The notes beneath the pieces were generated by a model. The model made no database searches. It saw only the letters and a program-made list of their open reading frames with translations, and was not told where the DNA came from. DNA of 32,698 nucleotides from a virus. The position numbers and the translations under genes are program-made. Where the stretch lies: positions 1 through 32,698 of the IMG/VR virus record IMGVR_UViG_3300032087_002722; one strand, 5' to 3'. Below are positions 1 to 7,584 of the stretch, piece after piece (within the stretch, counting starts at the first letter, position 1; the number at the start of each line of letters is the position of its first letter).

Positions 1-8
1 CAGGCGAG

Positions 9-815
9 ATGTGGGGGCAGGCACTTTCAAACCTAGGGCAGCAGATTGGCGGCGCCATCGAACGCAAGCGAAAGAAGAAGGAAGAGAAAGAGAAGAACGA
101 GGCGGCAAAGAACATCCTAGTTTCTCGCTTTGGTCTGTCGGAGGAGGACGCTGCTGCTGGCGTCGAGAGCGGAATGACAGATGCTATCATTTCCATGAAC
201 CAATTTGCGCAACAACAGGAAGTAAGGGAGGGGCAATTAGAGGTCCAGCGAAAAGGATTGGAAATCAAACAACAGGAAGCGGCTCGGAAACAAAACGATG
301 CCGCCGCACTCAATACTGCCATTGCCGCAAATACGGACACTGAAGGTAAAGTTGACTGGGAAGGCGTCCAAGCTGCCTACAGCGAACTGGGTGGAACCGA
401 CCATAAAGGTGTAGCTGCTTTGGTAAAAGAAGCCCGCGGCTCTGGAGAACTTGTCGCCCAAACAATCGGCAACTTCAACGTCTTAACACAAAACGGCAGA
501 TATGTTCTTGGCTCGGCAATCAAAGAAGGCAGCAATACTCCATCCAACATCCGCTCCGCACGGGAGGTGCAGGAGAAAATTGCCGAAGCTAGAAAATTGT
601 TCCAGTCTGGCACACCAGAAGGAATAGCTAAAGCGAAAGACATCTTCCAAGCATACAAAGTTACCGACTCCTTAACTGGTATGATTGCAGATCCTGTCGA
701 ATACTTTAGGGGAGAGACTACCCCACCTCCACCACCACCTGCCGCAGAGATGACGGACGAGGAAAAGAAAAAGCGAGAAAGGCTGGAAGCGCTTCGAGCA
801 AAACGCGGACGTTAA
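9..815 (+). CDS. putative internal virion protein, possibly 5'-truncated
   Basis: This is a 268-residue, highly charged and mostly helical protein. Residues 18-32 are a dense Lys/Glu run and residues 60-100 look like coiled coil. Near residue 240 there is a run of six prolines, followed by a basic, charged tail. It sits directly before the giant internal virion protein gene (12-nt gap), where T7-like and related podoviruses keep their gp14/gp15-type core proteins, so a DNA-ejection or internal core role is inferred from context only. The frame is still open at the window edge. The ATG at 9 is plausible, but the real start could lie further upstream. No catalytic motif is visible. Confidence 0.7.
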   Translation: MWGQALSNLGQQIGGAIERKRKKKEEKEKNEAAKNILVSRFGLSEEDAAAGVESGMTDAIISMNQFAQQQEVREGQLEVQRKGLEIKQQEAARKQNDAAALNTAIAANTDTEGKVDWEGVQAAYSELGGTDHKGVAALVKEARGSGELVAQTIGNFNVLTQNGRYVLGSAIKEGSNTPSNIRSAREVQEKIAEARKLFQSGTPEGIAKAKDIFQAYKVTDSLTGMIADPVEYFRGETTPPPPPPAAEMTDEEKKKRERLEALRAKRGR

Positions 816-827
816 TAAGTAAATGCT

Positions 828-3800
828 ATGGCTCTTACACCAGAAGAAGAGGAAGAACTTGCACGACTTGAAGCTGAGTTCGGTACACAGGATGCAGAGC
901 CTGTTGCCGCCTCCGCATTAACACCAGAGGAGGAGGAAGAGTTAGCGCAACTAGAGGCTGAGTTCGGCAAAGAACCTACAGCCGCAACTAGCCTAACGCC
1001 AGAGGAAGAGAAGGAGCTGGCACAGCTCGAAGCTGAGTTTGGTAAGGTTCATGATCCATCTGCTGGTCAAATTGTTGCTGGTGTAGGAGCTGAAATTGCC
1101 ACAGGCGTTGGTGGACAGCTAGCCGGTACTGCAATAGGAACCGCAATTCTGCCCGGCATTGGCACTGCTGTCGGCTATGTCGTTGGCTCGATTGGCTCCG
1201 GCATTCTTGGATCTATTGCGGCACAAAAGCTTGAGGGGAGAGAAGACATCTCGTGGGGCAGGACCATTGCGGCAGGTTTAATTAATCTCGCTCCGGGCGG
1301 AACTGGCAAGGGTGCTAAGGGCGCAATAACGCTCGGAAAGGTGGCGACTAGAGAGGCTGCCAAAGGTGCAGCGTTTGGAGCCACTGAAGCTACATCACGA
1401 GCAATCATTGATGAGGGTCGTTTACCTACGGCTGGCGAGCTTGTCCAGTACGGAGGAGTAGGTGCGCTTTTTGGTGGTACGGTAGGTCCTACTGCTACCA
1501 AAATTAGTCGGAAGTTTGCAGGCAAAACCCCACAGCAAATTGATGAGGCTATTGCCAGAGGTGAGATTGATTACAAGGATCTGAACTGGGTACTAAAGCA
1601 GGGTCAAGTTGCGCCAAAGACTGACGACATGCCAAGCATGGAAGGCTTCTTGCGGCGAGAGGTAGCGCAAACCCGTGAACGTGTGATGGCGGAAGAGGCT
1701 GCAACTGCACTAGCCCAACCCAACAAACTAAGGCTCCCTACGACGATGAAGCGTATATATGCTTCTATCGCACCATCCCGCACTACGGGTCGTGGCGTAC
1801 AAGAGGAAGCCATTTCATTTAAGAACAAGATTAATGCCGCCGAGTCCGAGGCATCTCGCATTGAGCGTAGCATTAACAAGTTCATTGAGCGCAACCCCAA
1901 GGTCGCATCGAAGGTTGATGACTTTCTAGACGGGGCGGACATAGACCCATCTCTTGAGCCTGTGGCAGCACAGCTTCAACGCTACCGAGAGACAATGAAC
2001 GAGCTGCAAACGGAACTAATACAGCAGCTTGATGATGGACAAATGCAGCACCTTGGCGAAGACAGTAGAAAAGCCCTGCTTAATGCTGTACATCAGTCGC
2101 AGAAAGAAAAGAACTACGTTACTCGTGAATACGAAATCTTTACAAATAAGAACTTCAAACAAGATCCAGTTAAACGCCTTGCGGCAGAGAGAGAACTTAG
2201 AAACTACTACATTGGCGAAGGTCAAACAGTAGAGGCGGCAACCGAAAGCGCAAAGAAACACATCGATAACTTGGTAGGTAAGTCTGCTCGAAACATGGCA
2301 GACAAACCGCAAGGCTCTGTCGGTGCATCCCTTGAGGGTATTCTTCGCAAACGTAAGCAGCCGGGTCCAGCCGAGCGTGAATTCCTCGGTGAGATTGTGG
2401 ATGTGGGAGCTAAGATGCGAGGCACACTCACACGCACAGCAAGATTGGTGGCTCGTAATTCTGCCGACGATAACATAGCGAGAACCTTGGAAGATGTGGG
2501 GCTTGCATCAAGAGTCCAGCGCGAGGGCATGGATTCACTGAACCTTCGTTCAAGAGACGAGACGGGGCTGTTTGTAAACCCGGAAGTTCAGATTGCGGTC
2601 AACAAACTATACGCCGACAACTTCATCGACAAGTCTGGCGACATTATTGAGGATGGAGCAAAGGACTTAATCTCCTCTGGTATTGGTTTGTCCAAGGCGG
2701 TAAAGGTGATAGGTAATGTTCCGTCGTATGCAGTGCAGCTATGGGGCAATGCTTCAAACTTGATAGGTATGGGGATTAATCCGTTTAACCCGTCAAAGAT
2801 GAGCAGGGGGATGCGCCTAGCGTTATCGGACTTTGGATGGGTTGAGGACTTAAGCAAGAGTCCCAAGGCACGTAAGGCGCTGCTGGACGACATGCGAACA
2901 ATGGAGATATATGGACTCAAGGGTGGCAACATCATTGAATCTGACCTCCGCGCAACACTTGACCAAGGACTGTTCTCTAAGACCGTCGGAAAGGCTGTCG
3001 AGCCATTCGGCAAAGTATACTCCTCCTTGGACGTTATGGGTAGATATGTTGGATGGAAGGCAAATCAAAACACAATACGTAAGCTGTTTCCAACATTGGG
3101 AGACGAAGACGTTAAGAAGTTTGCCGCCCGAATGATTAACGACACTTATCAGAACTATGACAAGCTATCCAATACAGTTAGATGGGCTACTAAGTGGGGC
3201 GCCATGCCGCAGTTCGCATCATTCACTGCTGAGTTCGCACGGAACCAATACAACCAAGGCAGGATAATCAAGCAGATGTTGAACGGCACGTACGGAAAAG
3301 ACTTTGGTTTGCAGGTTGCACCAGAACAACTACGAGCTATGCAGCGCGAAGGAGCGAAACGGTTGGCTTCGCTTGTAGCTGTGTATGGTGGTGCGTATGG
3401 TATAACCGAAGCCATCAAGTCGGAGAGTGGCGTAGACCCTAAGAAGGAAGCAGCACTCCGTGAGACAGTGTTACCAGAATGGGACAGAAATAAGCAGTTG
3501 GCTATAGCACTAAGCGAAGACGGCACAGCTGGAAGTTACGCCAACATGTCTTACATCCTGCCACAGTCGGTAGGCGTTGCTGCACTCAGAGCAGGTATGG
3601 ATGGGTCAGACATAACCTCCCTATCTGGTCTAATAGTTGAAGAGCTTGTAGGTGAAGGTACGTTTATTAATAAGGCAGCTATGCAGGCGCTAGATAACCG
3701 CAACGATCGCGGCAAACCTATCAGCTACTCGGAGGACGAATTCGGGCAGTTCAAAGATAGGCTTGGATACTTCATCACCCAGTCATTCAAGCCCGGCACT

Positions 3801-4553
3801 GCGCGAGAGATTGACAAGATGATGAAGGCACAACGTGGTGTTGGCGACTACACCATGAAGGAGATTGCTGCTCGACAAGTTGGCTACCGTGTAAACAAGT
3901 TCGACGTCGCGGAGCAGGCACAGTTCACAATCAAGAGAACCAACGACAATCTAAACCTAGCCAAGACTGACTACAACTCCCAAAGAGACTATGGTGATGT
4001 TTCGCCGCAACAACTAGAGCGGACATACCAAGAGGCAAACGCAGCGGCTAAGAAGTCTTTTGACCAGATGGTTCGCCACAATGAGAACCTTGCTACGCTA
4101 GGGCTTACCGAGGAACAACGCATCGACGTTATGCGCGAGGCGGGTCTATCGTCCGAAAACATACTGAACGTCCTTGAGGGCAAGTATGCTGACATTCCCA
4201 GAATCGAGACCAAGTCAACCTCCGATATATACGACGAGCTTACTGGTAGCAATCAAGAGAAGGTGGCAGAGATACGGAAGATCAGCAAGGAAGATCCCAA
4301 GTTGGGTAAGGAGTTGTTTGGGAAGCACAAGGATATGCTGCTTGCTGAACGCCGCGACATCTCTGAGAGAGATAAGCTACTCCTTGCTCTCGGTACAGAG
4401 AAGCGAGCATTACGACTGTATGAGATGGGCATCCTTGAGAACCGCGAACTCCTGCGCAAGATGATGAGCAAAAAGATTGCAACACCCGAGGTGCTGTTCG
4501 CAATACATCGTAGGCATCGCGCTGAGAACGCTCCCAACCTAGGAGGGTACTAA
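828..4553 (+). CDS. large internal virion (DNA-ejection) protein with N-terminal acidic repeats
   Basis: This 1241-residue protein has the size of the T7 gp16-type internal core proteins that are ejected into the cell envelope. The N-terminus carries three near-identical acidic repeats with the core LTPEEEEELAxLEAEFG (residues about 3-19, 31-47 and 56-72). A long Gly/Ala/Ile-rich hydrophobic segment follows at about 79-133, with many GxxxG-like spacings, and could insert into a membrane. The rest is long, charged and helical, and ends with many Lys/Arg/Glu helices. I see no clear lysozyme or transglycosylase active site. It is the last gene of the rightward unit before the convergent terminator. 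The function is inferred from size, position and the membrane-active look of the N-terminus; the family is not proven. Confidence 0.75.
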   Translation: MALTPEEEEELARLEAEFGTQDAEPVAASALTPEEEEELAQLEAEFGKEPTAATSLTPEEEKELAQLEAEFGKVHDPSAGQIVAGVGAEIATGVGGQLAGTAIGTAILPGIGTAVGYVVGSIGSGILGSIAAQKLEGREDISWGRTIAAGLINLAPGGTGKGAKGAITLGKVATREAAKGAAFGATEATSRAIIDEGRLPTAGELVQYGGVGALFGGTVGPTATKISRKFAGKTPQQIDEAIARGEIDYKDLNWVLKQGQVAPKTDDMPSMEGFLRREVAQTRERVMAEEAATALAQPNKLRLPTTMKRIYASIAPSRTTGRGVQEEAISFKNKINAAESEASRIERSINKFIERNPKVASKVDDFLDGADIDPSLEPVAAQLQRYRETMNELQTELIQQLDDGQMQHLGEDSRKALLNAVHQSQKEKNYVTREYEIFTNKNFKQDPVKRLAAERELRNYYIGEGQTVEAATESAKKHIDNLVGKSARNMADKPQGSVGASLEGILRKRKQPGPAEREFLGEIVDVGAKMRGTLTRTARLVARNSADDNIARTLEDVGLASRVQREGMDSLNLRSRDETGLFVNPEVQIAVNKLYADNFIDKSGDIIEDGAKDLISSGIGLSKAVKVIGNVPSYAVQLWGNASNLIGMGINPFNPSKMSRGMRLALSDFGWVEDLSKSPKARKALLDDMRTMEIYGLKGGNIIESDLRATLDQGLFSKTVGKAVEPFGKVYSSLDVMGRYVGWKANQNTIRKLFPTLGDEDVKKFAARMINDTYQNYDKLSNTVRWATKWGAMPQFASFTAEFARNQYNQGRIIKQMLNGTYGKDFGLQVAPEQLRAMQREGAKRLASLVAVYGGAYGITEAIKSESGVDPKKEAALRETVLPEWDRNKQLAIALSEDGTAGSYANMSYILPQSVGVAALRAGMDGSDITSLSGLIVEELVGEGTFINKAAMQALDNRNDRGKPISYSEDEFGQFKDRLGYFITQSFKPGTAREIDKMMKAQRGVGDYTMKEIAARQVGYRVNKFDVAEQAQFTIKRTNDNLNLAKTDYNSQRDYGDVSPQQLERTYQEANAAAKKSFDQMVRHNENLATLGLTEEQRIDVMREAGLSSENILNVLEGKYADIPRIETKSTSDIYDELTGSNQEKVAEIRKISKEDPKLGKELFGKHKDMLLAERRDISERDKLLLALGTEKRALRLYEMGILENRELLRKMMSKKIATPEVLFAIHRRHRAENAPNLGGY

Positions 4554-4557
4554 CAAA

Positions 4558-4586
4558 AAAGCCCACCTTGTTTAAGGGTGGGCTTT
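4558..4586. terminator. convergent intrinsic terminator
   Basis: A perfect 10-bp stem (4558-4567 pairs with 4577-4586, core GCCCACC/GGTGGGC) encloses a 9-nt loop. It lies between the stop of the rightward virion gene and the end of the leftward operon. Read leftward, the stem is followed by six T residues. Read rightward it is followed by only three, so it should be the stronger terminator for the leftward operon. Confidence 0.85.
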
Positions 4587-4625
4587 GCTCTGTGAGTTAC
4601 GAGGATGCCTTATACGGGCTTTTGA

Positions 4626-4835
4626 TTACTTGTCTATATCTACACTAGGGTTTACTACGAAACGCTCCCACAGATACTCTACAACGTCTTCTGCGTGCTT
4701 GTATGTGCAGTCATCGTATAGATCTTCGAGCGTTCGCTGAAGTTCTTTCAATTCCTGCCAATACTCGTAGCCATTCCTAGCCCATTTGAACTCCGTTTCA
4801 TCCTCTGGTAGATTGTATATAAGTTTTGCTATCAT
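4626..4835 (-). CDS. small conserved phage protein of unknown function
   Basis: This 69-residue acidic protein starts MIAKLIYNLPEDETEF and continues with a helical region rich in Trp, Tyr and Leu. The N-terminal pattern (a short beta strand, NLPE, then an acidic helix) matches a small hypothetical protein that I recall from many unrelated phages, often near nucleotide-metabolism genes. No function is known to me. It is the last gene of the leftward operon, starting 6 nt after the ribonucleotide reductase stop. That G-poor spacer has no SD sequence, so translation may be coupled to the reductase. Confidence 0.7.
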   Translation of the reverse strand: MIAKLIYNLPEDETEFKWARNGYEYWQELKELQRTLEDLYDDCTYKHAEDVVEYLWERFVVNPSVDIDK

Positions 4836-4841
4836 AATTTA

Positions 4842-6743
4842 TTAGGTTAGGTCTACTACTTCGCACGACCCGGAGCTACATGCTAGGGTCTGGCTTCCGG
4901 CTGTGTTGTCCTCCTGCTCGTACTCGCTGAGTTTGTTCCAGTTAATTTCCTCTGGCATTTTGGCAAGCAGCTCTTCGTACTCCTCCTTGGAACAGTCTTG
5001 GTATGGTGCTTGTTGGTACGTGTGATCCGAGTGCGGCAAGAAGCTAACCCCGGACATCTCGTCGAAGTGCTTGTAAACGAAAGCTCCCACTTCCATCCAC
5101 TCTTCATCCCGGACAGAGATAGTTACGGATGGCTTATGCTCACACCAACTACGCTGATACTCCAGCCATAAGTCGAGCTGTTCGATTGCAGACATTTCGT
5201 TGCGAGTCACTGCTCCGTCTGGAGATTTAACCGGGAAGCTGAACACCATAGTGCTGTCTGGTTTCATTACGCATGGCTCACTTGGAACTCCAGCGTCGAT
5301 CAGCATAGATGTCAGTGGGTCTTTCACATCTGCCCGGACGGTACGAATGTAGTACTCACTGTGTCTAGCGTGGATGCCGGAAGCTGAGTCAACCAACTGG
5401 CTAACCGTCCCGGATGGTTTAACGCAAGTGATGGCGGTCGAGCGTGGGATGCCGAGCCTCTCTGCCCATGCCTTGTTGGTCTCGATGGCTGTGGTCTTCA
5501 GTGTTTGAAGCACACAGTTGAGGTTGAGTGAGCGTCCGTTGGTGATCGTGTTGTCCATGATCCCGGTCAACGACACTCCGAGCAAGCGTTCCTCCTCTGT
5601 GTTCTTCTTCCATACGTCTCGCAGGTATGTGAAGTTGGTGAGGGTAGACTGCACTGTGCCTAGTATGGTTGCGAGCTTCACCTTTCGGACTAAGTCCTCC
5701 AGCCTATCGTCTGCGCGTACTACTACTTCGGTGAGGTTACAGAACTGGTATGGTCGTAGTATGATCTCGGAGCAGGGGTTAGTACCGAACTCATGGTCTG
5801 CATCTCTACGTCCATTCTTCGCCGCCTGCTTCTTACTCGCCTCTCGGTTAAAGATGCCGCGCTCTCCAGACTTGCTCTCCATTAGGGATAGCCACTCACG
5901 CATGAACACTTCCATGCTTGGCTTCTCTGTGTATGCTGCCGAATTGTTGGCTAGCGCACGGTGCGGTGCTGTCTCCCACCACTGCCCGGACTTGGCGTGT
6001 CGCATACGGTCGTCACTCAAGTTAGACAGACTAATCATAGCACTCCGACGCACTCCGCCGCAGACCACAATCTCCCCAATCTTACACATGATGTCATGGC
6101 ATTCGATGCTGGTGAGCTTACGTCCTGCCGCTCCCTTGAATGTCTTCACTACGAAGTTGAACAGATCGACAAGCGGTGCTGCTCCACTCGCTCTACCTCC
6201 GAAAGTCTTCAGCCTTTCCCCAGCGGGTCGTACCTTCGATACGTCCCATACTGGTTCAAAGCCAATCCACAGTGCTTCCAGTACTTCGCGGAAAGCTGTA
6301 GCCCATCCTTCTTTACTGTCCTCCACCGTGATGAAGGTGCGGCAAACCTTGCCGTTTACTTTCTGTGGGTATGGAACTTCCGGTAGCTGTGCAACTGATT
6401 GTCGTTCGCAACTAAAGCCAACTCCAGTGCCACACATAAGGATGTACATAGCTTCGTCGAAGGCACGAGGGTCGTCGATAGGTAAGTAGCTACAGTTGTA
6501 GCCTGCGGTGTTGTCCCGGTCGAGGGCTTCCCCGGCGGTCATCATCGCTCGCATAGACGGCATGATGTCTAGGTCGTAGATAGCTTGGCGCACTTCCTCA
6601 ATGGTGTCGTCGTCAAGCTCACAGTGTAGTACGTTCTGCACGTACCGATCAACTGTGTCCTCCCAAGACTCGCGTCCGTAGTTGTCGAAGTACTTGGCGT
6701 ACCTAGACTTATGAATGAATTGTTGATAGTATGTTGGTAGCAT
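4842..6743 (-). CDS. nrdJ: adenosylcobalamin-dependent (class II) ribonucleoside-triphosphate reductase
   Basis: This 633-residue enzyme converts ribonucleoside triphosphates to deoxyribonucleotides with an adenosylcobalamin-derived radical, supplying dNTPs for phage replication. The monomeric Lactobacillus leichmannii-type layout is visible. There is a reductant cysteine in YNCSYLPID (C84) and a radical-site loop NPCSEI (C324, E326). The partner cysteine C335 is exactly 11 residues on, as C408/C419 are in the L. leichmannii enzyme. A C-terminal shuttle pair C622/C627 in ACSSGSCE has the family's C-x4-C spacing. The start is preceded by a 17-nt G-free spacer after the methyltransferase stop, with no SD. 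It is shorter than the roughly 740-residue bacterial enzyme, so some insertions are missing. Activity would depend on B12 in the host. Confidence 0.95.
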   Translation of the reverse strand: MLPTYYQQFIHKSRYAKYFDNYGRESWEDTVDRYVQNVLHCELDDDTIEEVRQAIYDLDIMPSMRAMMTAGEALDRDNTAGYNCSYLPIDDPRAFDEAMYILMCGTGVGFSCERQSVAQLPEVPYPQKVNGKVCRTFITVEDSKEGWATAFREVLEALWIGFEPVWDVSKVRPAGERLKTFGGRASGAAPLVDLFNFVVKTFKGAAGRKLTSIECHDIMCKIGEIVVCGGVRRSAMISLSNLSDDRMRHAKSGQWWETAPHRALANNSAAYTEKPSMEVFMREWLSLMESKSGERGIFNREASKKQAAKNGRRDADHEFGTNPCSEIILRPYQFCNLTEVVVRADDRLEDLVRKVKLATILGTVQSTLTNFTYLRDVWKKNTEEERLLGVSLTGIMDNTITNGRSLNLNCVLQTLKTTAIETNKAWAERLGIPRSTAITCVKPSGTVSQLVDSASGIHARHSEYYIRTVRADVKDPLTSMLIDAGVPSEPCVMKPDSTMVFSFPVKSPDGAVTRNEMSAIEQLDLWLEYQRSWCEHKPSVTISVRDEEWMEVGAFVYKHFDEMSGVSFLPHSDHTYQQAPYQDCSKEEYEELLAKMPEEINWNKLSEYEQEDNTAGSQTLACSSGSCEVVDLT

Positions 6744-6760
6744 TGTGTGATATGTGTTGG

Positions 6761-7501
6761 TTATGTCAATCCTTCTGACAAAATGTTAAATGCTGTTGCC
6801 GCCACTTGAGGAACCTGTCCATTCCCAATGGCTTTAAGTCTGTCCAGCCTTTTATCCACCCCATGAGTTTTTCCGAAAAGCAGGGATTCAGCCAGCATTT
6901 CTTTTCGACTGGTATTCCAAGCTCGATCTTTATAGCCGATTCCATGTGTGGGCTGTTTCGCCGTCTTTCTGACGGGCAGTCTCCGGCTGTGTCCTTGCAT
7001 AGTGGTGTAGGCAAGTACCCACATCCTGTCTCGCTTGTGCGGCGCACCGATTGCCCCAGCTCCCAACACTCCCCATCGAGCATCATACCCCAGCGCGGCA
7101 AGGTCTCTGAGGACAACGCTGAGTCCGCGCGTCCGCAGTAGTGGGGAGTTTTCGGCGAAGACAAAACGAGGTCGCATCTCTCCAACGAGTCTCGCATATT
7201 CTTTCCATAAGCTTGAACGCTCTCCGGTAATTCCCGCTCCTTTACCTGCCGCACTAATGTCTTGGCAGGGGAATCCTCCGCAGAGGACGTCAACTGATCC
7301 GCGCCATGGATTTCCGTCGAGTGTAGCCACATCATCCCATATAGGGAAGTTGGGCAGGATTCTGTCTCGCTGTCTGGCAAGCAGGACGTTTCGCGGGTAG
7401 GGTTCAATCTCGCACGCTCCAACCGGATTGTGTCCAAGTAGGACGTCAGCGAGAATGCCTCCTCCTGCCCCTGCAAAGAGGTGGAATGTGTTGTATGCCA
7501 T
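6761..7501 (-). CDS. DNA (cytosine-5) methyltransferase, compact
   Basis: This 246-residue enzyme is predicted to transfer a methyl group from SAM to cytosine C5 in phage DNA, probably to evade restriction. The C5-MTase motifs appear in order: motif I FAGAGGG (9-15), a motif II acidic residue E31, the catalytic motif IV GGFPCQ with C79, motif VI ENS (117-119, normally ENV), motif VIII HKRDR (155-159) and motif X GNGQVPQVAA (226-235). Only about 55 residues lie between VIII and X, so the target-recognition domain is unusually small and the enzyme is shorter than typical members. The whole gene is overlapped on the same strand by another 246-codon frame offset by 5 nt. The start has no SD and lies 5 nt inside that second frame. 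Confidence 0.87.
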   Translation of the reverse strand: MAYNTFHLFAGAGGGILADVLLGHNPVGACEIEPYPRNVLLARQRDRILPNFPIWDDVATLDGNPWRGSVDVLCGGFPCQDISAAGKGAGITGERSSLWKEYARLVGEMRPRFVFAENSPLLRTRGLSVVLRDLAALGYDARWGVLGAGAIGAPHKRDRMWVLAYTTMQGHSRRLPVRKTAKQPTHGIGYKDRAWNTSRKEMLAESLLFGKTHGVDKRLDRLKAIGNGQVPQVAATAFNILSEGLT

Positions 7502-7506
7502 GTCAT
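6766..7506 (-). CDS. candidate overprinted gene fully overlapping the cytosine methyltransferase
   Basis: A second uninterrupted frame of 246 codons runs on the same strand as the methyltransferase. It starts 5 nt earlier and stops (TGA) 5 nt earlier. Its ATG directly follows the TAA of the 25-codon gene at 7507-7584, which favours re-initiation here. The protein is not low-complexity. It has Trp-rich segments such as LPRWGMMLDGECW and, near the end, LMGWIKGWTDLKPLGMDRF. I recall phage proteins annotated as methyltransferase-associated or hypothetical with the same signatures (SPAKT near the N-terminal half, RWGMM.GE, LPTP, GW..WTDLKPL). Parts of those motifs are frame-shifted images of conserved methyltransferase motifs, so conservation alone could be passive. 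No function is assigned. Confidence 0.5.
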   Translation of the reverse strand: MTWHTTHSTSLQGQEEAFSLTSYLDTIRLERARLNPTRETSCLPDSETESCPTSLYGMMWLHSTEIHGADQLTSSAEDSPAKTLVRQVKERELPESVQAYGKNMRDSLERCDLVLSSPKTPHYCGRADSALSSETLPRWGMMLDGECWELGQSVRRTSETGCGYLPTPLCKDTAGDCPSERRRNSPHMESAIKIELGIPVEKKCWLNPCFSEKLMGWIKGWTDLKPLGMDRFLKWRQQHLTFCQKD

Positions 7507-7584
7507 TTATTGGATGATTGATATTACGATTGCTGTGATTGCTATGGTGATTAGGATGATGTCGATGTTGTCTAGCATTCTCAT
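7507..7584 (-). CDS. 25-residue hydrophobic micropeptide between helicase and methyltransferase
   Basis: A short frame starts at an ATG that shares its A with the TAA of the primase-helicase (TAATG). It ends in a TAA that abuts the ATG of the overprinted frame. The product begins MRMLDNID and is then almost entirely Ile/Leu/Val/Ala/Thr, a single transmembrane-length segment. The tight coupling at both ends is the main evidence that it is translated. It could also be only a coupling device that carries ribosomes into the methyltransferase pair. Confidence 0.45.
   Translation of the reverse strand: MRMLDNIDIILITIAITAIVISIIQ

Noticed and set aside
5518-6489. 323-codon open frame on the plus strand opposite the reductase
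   Set aside because: It is antisense to well-supported motifs, Ser/Arg/Pro-rich, without SD or homologous look; a mirror of the reductase codon pattern.
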